From JBBDWR01 sp040902745 (lineage in GTDB: Bacteria; Actinomycetota; UBA4738; HRBIN12): DNA of 64,000 nt. The stretch covers positions 1 through 64,000 of the forward strand of contig JBBDWR010000014.1 of the NCBI GenBank assembly GCA_040902745.1. Direction: 5' to 3'. A program made the translations under genes and the position numbers. The notes beneath the pieces are model-generated. The model ran no database searches and was not told the origin of the DNA. It worked only from the letters and a program-made list of their open reading frames with translations. Shown in pieces: positions 1 to 7,346 of the stretch; position 1 is the first letter of the stretch, and each line of letters begins with the position of its first letter.

Positions 1-1
1 C

Positions 2-577
2 GGTCCGGATATCCGACCGGATCAGCCTCCTCATGGGTGGGAGCCGGCACACAAGACGCGAGGGTGGCGCATCGTCACGTGGTTCGACGTTTCCATCCTC
101 AAGACGACCCGGGCACTCTCGGGGGCGCTGACTCGACGTGAGTTCCTGCAACGCACCGCGAGGGCGGGATTCGTGGCGGCAACAGCTCTCAGCACCATGA
201 TCTGGAACCCCCTCGGCGCGGGCGGTCATGAGCCACGTGAGGCAGGATGCGGACCGCATGCCGCGGGATGCGGGGACTCTCCGCTCTGTTCAGATGGCCA
301 TTGCAACAACAATGGCAACTGCGATCTGAACGACGGCGCCGTTCGACACCGAGTGAACGGCTTCTCGAACCACTGGGAGGGTTTCGCTTGCGGTGGGCCG
401 AATACCCACAACTGCTGGCGAGAGTGCTGTGGGTCTCCGAGCGACTGTAAGGAGAAGCGGTGCTGCGACTGCTGTACTGGCAGCAACGACCTTCCTCGCT
501 GTAGCGGATGCGGAAGCACCAAACATGCTTGCATCTGCCGCAGTATCTCCGGGAATTGCGCGAGTAGCCAGTGCTAG
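2..577 (+). CDS. Tat-exported cysteine-rich protein (5'-truncated by window edge)
   Basis: The frame is open from the first complete codon at base 2 to the stop at 575-577 and has no ATG, GTG or TTG before a GTG at 173, so the true start lies upstream of the window. Codons just before that GTG encode TRREFLQ followed by a hydrophobic stretch, a good twin-arginine signal; starting at 173 would cut it off. The exported part carries 20 Cys in roughly 115 residues, including CC pairs (CWRECCG, CCDCC), and is rich in Gly and Asn. This suggests a disulfide-bonded or metal/cofactor-binding secreted protein. The layout (long N-region, Tat signal, many Cys) resembles the light chain of quinoprotein amine dehydrogenases, but I cannot align it convincingly. 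Function unknown. Confidence 0.6.
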   Translation, partial: GPDIRPDQPPHGWEPAHKTRGWRIVTWFDVSILKTTRALSGALTRREFLQRTARAGFVAATALSTMIWNPLGAGGHEPREAGCGPHAAGCGDSPLCSDGHCNNNGNCDLNDGAVRHRVNGFSNHWEGFACGGPNTHNCWRECCGSPSDCKEKRCCDCCTGSNDLPRCSGCGSTKHACICRSISGNCASSQC

Positions 578-610
578 GCGGGCAAGCGATGGCAAGATCA
601 GGGAGGCGCC

Positions 611-682
611 ATGACCCTCGAGTTCCTGTTCGGACTCGTTCTCGTTCTGGGCGTGTCGGTGGCGCAGTACGACAGCGGGTGA
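611..682 (+). CDS. possible 23-residue membrane peptide
   Basis: A 23-codon frame starts with ATG at 611 after a good ribosome-binding site (GGGAGG, 4 bases upstream) and encodes a hydrophobic peptide (LFGLVLVLGVSVA). The TGA at 680-682 is in the same frame as the next gene, whose first usable start is GTG at 701. It may be a true small membrane peptide, or the original N-terminus of the next gene cut off by a nonsense mutation. Confidence 0.3.
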   Translation: MTLEFLFGLVLVLGVSVAQYDSG

Positions 683-700
683 GGGCACTCGCTGAGCTAC

Positions 701-1270
701 GTGCTCGCCCCACCGGTCGGTGGGGGCCTGAGGAAGCTGGGTCCCATCCTCTCTTTGGTCGGGGGCTGCGCCATCGGTGGAGCCGTTCTCGGGGGCGCAT
801 GCCTCGTTGTCTCAGCCCTGCTTCAGCGTCTGCCAGATCTCCAGGCTGGCGTCACACTGACAGTAGCCATCCTGTCGGTCGGTGGCATCTTCTCCCAGCA
901 GGTGTTCCGCTTGATGCCCGAGCGCGCCTGTCAGGTGCCCGGGGAGACGCTCTCGCGAAGCCGTACCGTCAACCGCGGCGCCCTTCGCTGGGGAGCGGAG
1001 CTGGGAGTCGGCGTTCGGACGTTCGTCGTTACGCCAGGATTCTACGCTCTGGTTGCGATCGCCCTGGCGCAGAGCCGATCCATCGCTGCTTTCCTAATCT
1101 GCCTCGCCTACGGTGCAGTGCGCGGCCTGACGATCTTGGTGTTCTCCGTACAACTTGGGCGTTGGCTGGCTCGAGGTCAAAGCACGTCGGTTGGCAACGG
1201 GTTGGCCGCTCGACTGAGAGTACCTATCGCATGTGTCGTCGCGGCGGCGACTGCAACCACACTCATGTGA
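701..1270 (+). CDS. multi-pass membrane protein of unknown function
   Basis: This 189-residue protein has about five hydrophobic segments (near residues 14-40, 48-70, 105-125, 128-150 and 172-189) and few charged residues outside the loops. The GTG start at 701 has no clear ribosome-binding site. It directly follows the Tat-exported Cys-rich protein, so a partner role in maturing or anchoring that protein is possible, as MauE-type membrane proteins do for amine dehydrogenase light chains. That link is inference from position only; no family motif is recognised. Confidence 0.5.
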   Translation: MLAPPVGGGLRKLGPILSLVGGCAIGGAVLGGACLVVSALLQRLPDLQAGVTLTVAILSVGGIFSQQVFRLMPERACQVPGETLSRSRTVNRGALRWGAELGVGVRTFVVTPGFYALVAIALAQSRSIAAFLICLAYGAVRGLTILVFSVQLGRWLARGQSTSVGNGLAARLRVPIACVVAAATATTLM

Positions 1271-1319
1271 GAAAGGGCTCGACCCCTCTTGAGGCACTGA
1301 GTCAGAACAGGAGCATGGA

Positions 1320-1994
1320 ATGTCCAACCTGAGAACTGCCACGTTCAGTTTTCTGACGACCGGTCCAGGCTTCTCCTTCGACGTTCCTGAGGACTTCGAT
1401 CTGCTGCCGGAACTCTCTTCGCCGCTCTTGAATGGTCGCGGTGGACGGTCATTTGACTTCGCCTCGACGGCTCGCGACCCAGGGCAGCCCGATAACACGA
1501 TGCAGATTGATACGATGCGCGACCGGTACGGACGGCCGGTCGAACTGTATTGGCGGCTCGAGACACCTCCTCTATGGTGGCTTCGTTGGCATCTCACGAG
1601 CGGCTACCTCTATTCCCACCTGCGTGAGGAGGATGGCGAGGAGATGGCTGCGATCACCATCGAGAGTCTCGACGTGGTCGAAACACGGTGGGGGGCTCCG
1701 TTCCTGTTGCCGAGTGAGCCGCTCGAGATTGGTGTCTCAACCGCTCCCACCTTTCAAGAGCAAGCAACGTTCCTATCGACGACCCGAGGCCCATCTTGGA
1801 GCGTGACACTTCAACGCCCGGGCTTCACGCGGGAGGGCAGCGTCTTGGTCGCACCCCCGGAATATATGGGAGACCGGGTCTTACTTCGTGCTGGCCTCGG
1901 AGATGATGTCGAGGTGTGGGTGTGGGGAGAAAATGATCATGACTCAGCGGCAGCCATCACGGAAGGAATCAAGGACAGCTTCAGCCTCGCCTGA
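1320..1994 (+). CDS. hypothetical protein
   Basis: This 224-residue protein starts with ATG at 1320, preceded by AGGAG about 7 bases upstream. It has no signal peptide or membrane segment. It is rich in aromatic and acidic residues with alternating beta-like stretches, ending in an acidic region (DDVEVWVWGENDHD). It resembles in feel the small actinobacterial proteins that are mostly beta structure with a C-terminal helix, but no family is recognised. It lies between the membrane protein and the sigma factor in the same direction. Confidence 0.55.
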   Translation: MSNLRTATFSFLTTGPGFSFDVPEDFDLLPELSSPLLNGRGGRSFDFASTARDPGQPDNTMQIDTMRDRYGRPVELYWRLETPPLWWLRWHLTSGYLYSHLREEDGEEMAAITIESLDVVETRWGAPFLLPSEPLEIGVSTAPTFQEQATFLSTTRGPSWSVTLQRPGFTREGSVLVAPPEYMGDRVLLRAGLGDDVEVWVWGENDHDSAAAITEGIKDSFSLA

Positions 1995-2044
1995 GGCGTG
2001 CCCGCACCGATCCCACAAGCTCGCGCAGATTCCGGCCACCTGGG

Positions 2045-2072
2045 GCAACCTCCCGGCCGTCTCGAGTGTCTA
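2045..2072 (+). promoter_or_regulatory. candidate ECF-type promoter for the sigma factor gene
   Basis: GCAACC at 2045-2050 is separated by 16 bases from TGTCTA at 2067-2072. ECF sigma factors often read -35 elements containing AAC and -10 elements containing GTC, and they often drive their own genes. This fits autoregulation of the sigma factor starting at 2115 (or a short-leader start at 2082). Inference from pattern only. Confidence 0.3.
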
Positions 2073-2114
2073 CTATCCATCATGCGAAGGGCGAGCTCGA
2101 CACGGCCGACAACC

Positions 2115-2606
2115 ATGGACCAGGATGAGCATCATCAGCTACGGATCGCGTTCGAGGCCCATTACCAAGGTCTCGTGGGGCTATGCGTCCTCCTGACAGG
2201 GAGGCCCGCGGAAGCTGAGGACCTCGCGCAGGAAGCATTCGTCCGCGCTGCTACGCACGTTCGAAACATCGAGCCTGATCGTCTGGCCGCCTACCTTCGC
2301 AGCTCGGCTATCAATGCCTGGAGGAATCGTCTGCGTTCGGAGGGCACCTGGCGCCGCTATCTGCCGCGCGTCGCGCCGTCCTCCGGCCAGGTGGACCCGT
2401 CGGGTGGCGTCGATGACAGGGACATGATCTGGAGAGCCCTGAGTACCTTGCCCGCCCGGCAGCGTGCGTGCCTAGTCCTTCGCTACTACGAGGGGCTATC
2501 TGAGGCTGAGATTGCGGATGTCCTCGGATGCACGCCTGGAACAGTGAAGAGCCAGACGCACAAGGCCCTGAAGAACCTTCGAAAGGAGGTCCAGCCCGAT
2601 GGATGA
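2115..2606 (+). CDS. ECF-type RNA polymerase sigma factor (SigE-like family)
   Basis: The 163-residue protein has a sigma region 2 (FEAHYQGLVGLCVLL ... EAEDLAQEAFVRA) near residues 10-70 and a C-terminal region 4 helix-turn-helix (LPARQRACLVLRYYEGLSE, then GTVKSQTHKAL). This two-domain layout defines group IV sigma factors. ATG at 2115 is preferred because the sigma homology begins at once after it; the frame is open further upstream with ATG codons at 2082 and 1998. Its stop overlaps the start of the next gene by 8 bases, the usual layout for a sigma factor and its membrane regulator. Confidence 0.85.
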   Translation: MDQDEHHQLRIAFEAHYQGLVGLCVLLTGRPAEAEDLAQEAFVRAATHVRNIEPDRLAAYLRSSAINAWRNRLRSEGTWRRYLPRVAPSSGQVDPSGGVDDRDMIWRALSTLPARQRACLVLRYYEGLSEAEIADVLGCTPGTVKSQTHKALKNLRKEVQPDG

Positions 2607-3777
2607 GATCGAGCGCAAGCTTCGACACTCGTTGTCTGCCCATGCACACGCTCGCTCGGACACTGAACATGCTTGGCGTCGCATCCTCGCTGATGTCACT
2701 CAGAGCCAGTCCGGAGCAGTAACGTCAGAGAGAGGTTCAGATTCCAGGTGGCGCACGATCCTGGTAGCCGCGATCATCTCCGGACTTACCTTCTCACTGG
2801 CCGTGGTTGCGTTCCGTAGCAGCGATCGTGACATCCGGCCGCCGGCCCCTGCGGCCGGTGTTACCGGATCGGTTCCGACTGTTGAGTTGACCGCTGAGAT
2901 CGACGTCGGCGGCATGCCCTTTGATCTCGTGAGCAGCGGTGGAGAGGTCTGGGTAGCGGTACAGACGAGCCATGGAGATCGGATGGTGCGGATCGACTCC
3001 GCAGGCGGTGTGGTGACAGGCTCCATCGGCGTGAGTTCGCAGTGGGATTATCTGACTCCGGGGCCGGCGGGCGTGTGGGGGGCGCAGCTTGAGGGGTCAG
3101 AGCTCGATCGAGGCTACTCGGTCCGGCAGCTCGACACTTCAGGTGAGGTCGCCGCGGAGCTGTCCGATACTTCTGGCCCGCTGGCAATGGCCGCCGATGC
3201 TCTGTGGGCGACATCCCCTGACCACCGGACCCTCTTGCAGCTCGACCCTGTCACCGGCGCGAAAGAAGCGGAGGTGGAACTGCCGGAGCAGGTCTACCAA
3301 CTTGCCGGAGACGGTACCTCGATTTGGGCTGTAGCCCATGAGGCTGATCGATTCGATGTGATCCGCGTCGATGCGCAAACTGCCGAGGTGACGGGGAAGA
3401 TCGACCTCCCGGGCAGCGGGATCCCTCTCGCTCCCGTGGTTGGCGAAGGCATGGTGTACGTCCCTGTGCTGAAGGATGGGGCCGTCTCCATCGAGGTCAT
3501 CGACGTCTCGAGTGATGCGATCGTGGACTCAGTCGAGACGGAGGGCGCCGTGCCGATCTCTAGTACGGACACGGGTCTTTGGCTGCTCGGGGAACGGGGC
3601 GATTTGTACTGGATGTCGGAGCCTGACAGGAGCATTTCCCACGTCGCTCAGCTTCCGAACACTCCAACGGAGGTGGGGATGATGACCACGGCGACGTATG
3701 AGCGATCGATGGATGCAATCTGGGTGTCTACCAGCTCTGGATTCGTAATGAAGGTCGAGGTGGTGCACGCGAGCTGA
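2599..3777 (+). CDS. membrane-anchored beta-propeller protein, probable anti-sigma partner
   Basis: This 392-residue protein begins inside the sigma factor gene (8-base overlap) behind a strong ribosome-binding site (AAAGGAGG near 2583-2590), indicating translational coupling. Residues 1-48 are cytoplasmic and charged, 50-70 form one membrane segment, and the remainder is an extracytoplasmic repeat domain with recurring GxxVWVA/ALWAT/SIWAVA units, typical of YVTN/Vgb-like propellers. The N-terminal segment is short for a classical zinc anti-sigma domain and lacks an HxxxCxxC motif. The sensing propeller outside the membrane probably controls the sigma factor, but this is inferred from gene coupling. 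Confidence 0.7.
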   Translation: MDEIERKLRHSLSAHAHARSDTEHAWRRILADVTQSQSGAVTSERGSDSRWRTILVAAIISGLTFSLAVVAFRSSDRDIRPPAPAAGVTGSVPTVELTAEIDVGGMPFDLVSSGGEVWVAVQTSHGDRMVRIDSAGGVVTGSIGVSSQWDYLTPGPAGVWGAQLEGSELDRGYSVRQLDTSGEVAAELSDTSGPLAMAADALWATSPDHRTLLQLDPVTGAKEAEVELPEQVYQLAGDGTSIWAVAHEADRFDVIRVDAQTAEVTGKIDLPGSGIPLAPVVGEGMVYVPVLKDGAVSIEVIDVSSDAIVDSVETEGAVPISSTDTGLWLLGERGDLYWMSEPDRSISHVAQLPNTPTEVGMMTTATYERSMDAIWVSTSSGFVMKVEVVHAS

Positions 3778-4168
3778 TCGGAAGGACGGCTGCCTTCGGC
3801 CACCAGCGCTGCGTGTGGCGAGGCGGCATCCCGCGGCGATCCTCCCTCAGCACCAAGAGAGGTGCCGCGTCCTCGCCGGGAAGCTGACCCGTAGGCTCGA
3901 GCCGAGATCCTGACCGCTCTGCGAGCAGCTGGGGAATTGGCCGTGCCTGGGCAGCTATGAGGAACAAAGAGTAGGCAAACTCCCGAGACGGATCGATCGG
4001 CACCTCGTCGTGGTCCGAAGATGTTGGTGGGGTAGGGATGGCCCACTCCGCCGCCAAGGCCTCCTGATCTATCTTGCGCGCAGCTGCCAACGCAGCTTCG
4101 TGGTCTCCGGCGATCAACAGGCGAGCAGCTTCGGCCACGTGGTCTGGAGCCGGGTCATCTGACGGCAT
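3728..4168 (-). CDS. hypothetical protein, possibly a degraded fragment
   Basis: The frame starts with ATG at 4168 and gives 146 residues. The first 85 or so look like real protein (helical, alternating A/L/E, with EAARLLIAGDHEAALAAAR), while the remainder is Arg/Pro-rich and overlaps the end of the propeller gene on the other strand, so it probably is not coding. The N-terminal pattern recalls small actinobacterial HNH-nuclease-like proteins that carry 'ARxLIAGD' before their nuclease domain, which is absent here. It may be the stump of a truncated gene next to the insertion element. Confidence 0.3.
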   Translation of the reverse strand: MPSDDPAPDHVAEAARLLIAGDHEAALAAARKIDQEALAAEWAIPTPPTSSDHDEVPIDPSREFAYSLFLIAAQARPIPQLLAERSGSRLEPTGQLPGEDAAPLLVLREDRRGMPPRHTQRWWPKAAVLPISSRAPPRPSLRIQSW

Positions 4169-4219
4169 TCCGGGAACCTATGCTGGTCGATCCACTCAGT
4201 GCAACCGACTAGGTGTGCG
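3778..4219. other. sparse region between propeller gene and insertion element
   Basis: Apart from the doubtful minus-strand frame ending at 3728, I see no convincing gene here. The stretch looks like decayed accessory sequence bordering the IS element. Confidence 0.4.
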
Positions 4220-4241
4220 ACTGACGGTGTTCGTTTACACC
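4220..4241. repeat. left terminal inverted repeat of the IS element
   Basis: Reads ACTGACGGTGTTCG then TTTACACC. It matches the right end in reverse complement at 17 of the first 21 positions, including an 8-base perfect outer block. The transposase stop codon (TAA on the minus strand, 4235-4237) lies within it. Confidence 0.7.
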
Positions 4242-5158
4242 GGGCTCGTCGTCTTCTCCCTCAGTCTTTCATATGGGGTCTGACCCCCGAGACCCCCGTG
4301 GGGTCGGTTGTAGTTGTAGAAGTCCTCCCACTCCTTCAGCCGATCGTTGAACAGCTCCGTGTCGTCGATCACCACCCCCTCGAGCATCCGGTAGAACTCC
4401 TCTTGATCGATCCGGTGGGATCGTTCCACCTTGCCGTTCAGCCGCGGCGTCGCCGGCTTGATGTAGACGTGACCGATCCCTGCATCCAATACGTGGTAGT
4501 GGAACTGCGAGGCGAACTCCGCTCCGTTGTCGGTCTGGATCACCTCGACGGCGAACGGGAGCTTCTCCAGCACGTAGTCCACGAACTGGATCGCGGTCTT
4601 TTGGTTGAGCCGGTCGTAGATCCGCAATACTCGGATCCGGGTGCAGTCGTCGATCGCGGTGAATTGGTAGTGCTTGCGGCGCGAGCCCTTCAGCGGGGCA
4701 ACGAACTTCACGTCGATCTGCACGCGGTGCCCAGGCTGAGGCTTCTCGTAGCGCTTCCACCGATCGACGTGGCGCTTGTAGCGCTGAGAGGCCGGCAGCC
4801 GGTTCATCTCCAGGCGCTTGAGGATCCGCCACACCCCTGAGGTGCTCACCTGCAGGTCGTGGTAGCGCTTGAGGTACATGGAGATCTTGGCCGGCCCGAA
4901 GTGATAGTTCGTGCGCAGGTGAACGATCTTGCCGATCACCTCACCGCTGGTCGCATTCGGGCTTGTGTGCGGCCGGCGTGAACGCGGGCGCAGTCCGTCC
5001 ATCCCGAGTTCCTCGTAGCGGCGACGCCACGCTTAGAAGAGCGTTCGCGAGATCCCATAATAGCGACACGTCAACGCGACGTTGCCGCTGACCTCCTCGG
5101 CATGGCGGATAATCGCCAGTCGCCTGGCGGCCGCCCTGGACAGCTCCCGCTCGGTCAT
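4235..5158 (-). pseudogene. IS481-family transposase with internal stop
   Basis: Read from ATG at 5158, the frame gives an N-terminal helix-turn-helix (MTERELSRAAARRLAIIRHA, then CRYYGISRTLF). Codon 42 is TAA (5035-5033), immediately followed in the same frame by AWRRRYEELG and the complete integrase core. The core shows QIDVKFVAP (first Asp), VIQTDNGAEF (second Asp) and NGKVERSHRIDQEEF (Glu), the DDE triad. A single base change of a Tyr codon would explain the stop, since F-Y-A/K-W-R-R-R-Y is usual in this family. An ATG at 5002 could still yield a 255-residue protein lacking the DNA-binding part. Confidence 0.8.
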
Positions 5159-5186
5159 CGGTTCCCCCTTCTCCGAGAGAACCCGA

Positions 5187-5208
5187 TGTGTACACGATGT
5201 CCGTCAGT
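5187..5208. repeat. right terminal inverted repeat of the IS element
   Basis: Reads TGTGTACACGATGT then CCGTCAGT; its reverse complement begins ACTGACGG like the left end. It lies upstream of the transposase start at 5158. Confidence 0.7.
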
Positions 5209-5217
5209 TCTAGACAG

Positions 5218-5304
5218 CGGGAGGAGTGGGATTCGAACCCACGAGCGAGTTGCCCCGCTAACGGTTTTCAAGACCGTCGCCTTCGTCCGCTCGGCCATCC
5301 TCCC
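5218..5304 (-). tRNA. tRNA-Ser (anticodon TGA)
   Basis: On the minus strand the sequence begins GGGAGGA and ends TCCTCCC plus G, a perfect 7-base acceptor stem. The anticodon stem ACGGT/ACCGT encloses loop CTTGAAA, giving anticodon TGA. A long variable arm follows, as in serine tRNAs, and the T arm contains GTTCGAATC. No CCA is encoded. It lies between the IS element and the ABC importer operon. Confidence 0.95.
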
Positions 5305-5313
5305 GCGGCGAGT

Positions 5314-6366
5314 CTAGTGCTCGGCCGACGCGAGATGGCACGCGACGTGGTGGCCCGGTTCGAGCTCCACGAGTCCGAGATCGTCTCCGGTGCATCGATC
5401 GGCGACGCCGGCTGCCGCCGCGCGACCGTCCGCGAGCGCAGGGCAACGGGGATTGAAGCGACAGCCCGACGGGATCCGGGTGGGATCGGGCGGCTCGCCT
5501 TGGAGGAACGGGCGGTCGAGCCCGCCGCTCTCCGGGACCGCGGCGAGCAGCGCCTGGGTGTAGGGGTGTAGCGGTCGAGTGAGCAACGATCGTGTGGGAC
5601 CGACCTCGACGATGCGACCCAGGTACATCACCGCGACGCGGTCGGCGACCGTCCAGGCGAGTCCGAGATCGTGGGTGACGATCATCAGGCTGATCCGCGA
5701 CTCGTCTCGGAGCTTGAGCAGCAGGCGAAGGATCTCCCCGCGCACCGACGCGTCGAGGTTGGACACCGGCTCGTCGGCGACGATCAATCGCGGTTCCAGG
5801 GCGAGCGCACCGGCGATCACCACGCGCTGGCGCTGCCCGCCGGACAGCTGATGGGGATACGACAGAAACGAGCGTTCGGGCGGACGCAATCCCGCGCGGG
5901 AGAGCGCGTCGGCAACGCGGTCTTCCTCGTCACCGGGAAGGTCGTGGATCCGGATGCCCTCCGCGACCGCGTCGTAGACGGTTTGGCGAGGGTTCAACGC
6001 GCCGGAAGGGTCCTGATAGACCATCTGCACCTGGCGGCGGTGTTCGCGCAGACCCTTGCTCGAGGTCGCAAGCGGGCGGCCGTCGAAACGGATCTCACCC
6101 GAGTCGGGCTTCACGAATCCCATGATCGATCGTGCGAGCGTGGTCTTGCCGCACCCGGACTCGCCGGCGAGCGCCAATATCTCCCCCTCCCCGATCTCGA
6201 TCGAGGCGCCGCCCACCGCCCTGGCACCGGGCGGTCGTCTGCCCGTGAGCCCGGAGAACAGACCGCCACGGGAGCGGAAGGTGACGTAGAGGTCGCGAAC
6301 CTCCAACAACGGCGCCGCGGGTCCCGAGCCCGACTTGGGTGCTTCGTCGATCGCCGCGTTGCTCAT
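5314..6366 (-). CDS. oligopeptide/dipeptide ABC transporter ATP-binding protein (OppF/DppF type)
   Basis: This 350-residue ATPase carries a Walker A motif (GESGCGKTT), ABC signature (LSGGQRQRV), Walker B (LIVADEP) and H-loop (VTHDLG). Its C-terminal extension (HPYTQALLAAVP ... GCRFNPRCPAL) is the oligopeptide-transporter C-terminal domain with a Cys motif typical of the family. It is the last gene of the importer operon; its ATG overlaps the stop of the preceding ATPase (ATGA). It powers uptake together with the second ATPase upstream. The substrate cannot be read from sequence. Confidence 0.93.
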   Translation of the reverse strand: MSNAAIDEAPKSGSGPAAPLLEVRDLYVTFRSRGGLFSGLTGRRPPGARAVGGASIEIGEGEILALAGESGCGKTTLARSIMGFVKPDSGEIRFDGRPLATSSKGLREHRRQVQMVYQDPSGALNPRQTVYDAVAEGIRIHDLPGDEEDRVADALSRAGLRPPERSFLSYPHQLSGGQRQRVVIAGALALEPRLIVADEPVSNLDASVRGEILRLLLKLRDESRISLMIVTHDLGLAWTVADRVAVMYLGRIVEVGPTRSLLTRPLHPYTQALLAAVPESGGLDRPFLQGEPPDPTRIPSGCRFNPRCPALADGRAAAAGVADRCTGDDLGLVELEPGHHVACHLASAEH

Positions 6367-7346
6367 CGGGTTCCCCCGACGGGCGCCTCATCGAGCAGCA
6401 GGCAAGCGGCACGTCGCTGATCGCCGGCCGCCATCAGACCTGGATCAACGTGCTCGCACCGGTCGAACGCGTCCGGGCAGCGCGGGCGGAACGCGCATCC
6501 GGTGGGGATCTCCTGCGGGTCGGGAGGATCGCCACCGAGCCCGGCCGGGGCGCCGACGAACCGCTCGTCGCCGATCTTGGGGAACGCGGCCGCGAGCGCG
6601 CGCGTGTAGGGATGGCGTGGGTCCTCGAACACCCGACGCGCGGGACCCTCTTCCACGATGCGTCCCGCATACATCACGCTGAGCCGGTCACTGACTTCGG
6701 TGAGCACCGATAGATCGTGCGTGATGAACAGCATCGCCAGCCCCAGGTCGCGTTGCAGATCCTTCAACAGACGGAGAACCTGCGCCTGCACCATCACGTC
6801 GAGCGCGGTCGTCGGCTCGTCGGCGATCACGAGCTTCGGCTCACATGCGAGCGCCATCGCGATCATCACCCGCTGGCGCTGACCACCGGAGAACTCGTGT
6901 GAGAAGTCGCCCGAACGGCGAGCGGGGATCCCGACCTGCTCGAGCAGCTCCTCAACCCGAGCGTTGACGGCACGTCGCCCGGTCTGGGTCCCGTGCGCGA
7001 GCATCGCTTCGGCGATCTGATCGCCCACGCGGATCACCGGATCGAGCGAGTGCATCGCTCCCTGGAACACGATCGAGGCTTGCGACCAGCGGATCGCGCG
7101 GACCTCGCTGCGCGACATGCTCAGGACGTCGTGCCCGTCGAGCTTGACCTGGCCGGTGACTTCCGTGCCTTCGGGGAGCAGACGCAGCAGCGCCAGTCCC
7201 ATCGTCGATTTCCCACATCCCGATTCGCCGGCGAGTCCGACGAGCTCCCCGCGTTCGATCCGCAGGTCGATACCCCGGACGGCCGGGACGTTTCCACTCT
7301 CGGTCTTGTACGTCACGGCCAGGTCGGAGACTTCGAGGATGCTCAT
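6363..7346 (-). CDS. oligopeptide/dipeptide ABC transporter ATP-binding protein (OppD/DppD type)
   Basis: The 327-residue ATPase has Walker A GESGCGKST, signature FSGGQRQRV, Walker B LVIADEP and the peptide-transporter C-terminal domain (HPYTRALAAAFP, GCAFRPRCPDAF). ATG at 7346 is chosen because family homology (MSILEVSDLAVTY) starts there and it overlaps the stop of the upstream permease by ATGA; an upstream in-frame start at 7454 would run back through the permease gene. It forms the ATPase pair with the downstream OppF-like protein. Confidence 0.93.
   Translation of the reverse strand: MSILEVSDLAVTYKTESGNVPAVRGIDLRIERGELVGLAGESGCGKSTMGLALLRLLPEGTEVTGQVKLDGHDVLSMSRSEVRAIRWSQASIVFQGAMHSLDPVIRVGDQIAEAMLAHGTQTGRRAVNARVEELLEQVGIPARRSGDFSHEFSGGQRQRVMIAMALACEPKLVIADEPTTALDVMVQAQVLRLLKDLQRDLGLAMLFITHDLSVLTEVSDRLSVMYAGRIVEEGPARRVFEDPRHPYTRALAAAFPKIGDERFVGAPAGLGGDPPDPQEIPTGCAFRPRCPDAFDRCEHVDPGLMAAGDQRRAACLLLDEAPVGGTR

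Larger units (their letters stand above)
4220..5208 (-). mobile_element. IS481-family-like insertion sequence (inactive)
   Basis: The element is bounded by imperfect inverted repeats: ACTGACGG followed by tgtTCGTtTACAC at the left, and ACTGACGG followed by acaTCGTgTACAC read inward from the right. It contains a single DDE transposase frame on the minus strand. CTAG occurs just outside both ends (4209-4212 and 5210-5213), reminiscent of the CTAG-centred target preference known for IS481, but no clean target duplication is visible. The transposase is interrupted by a stop codon, so the copy should not move by itself. The right end is 10 bases from the 3' end of a tRNA-Ser gene. Confidence 0.75.

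Noticed and set aside
571..1332. Overlapping plus-strand frame across the small membrane protein at 701
   Set aside because: Arg/Gly/Ser-rich translation without hydrophobic or domain structure; the 701 frame gives clear membrane helices.
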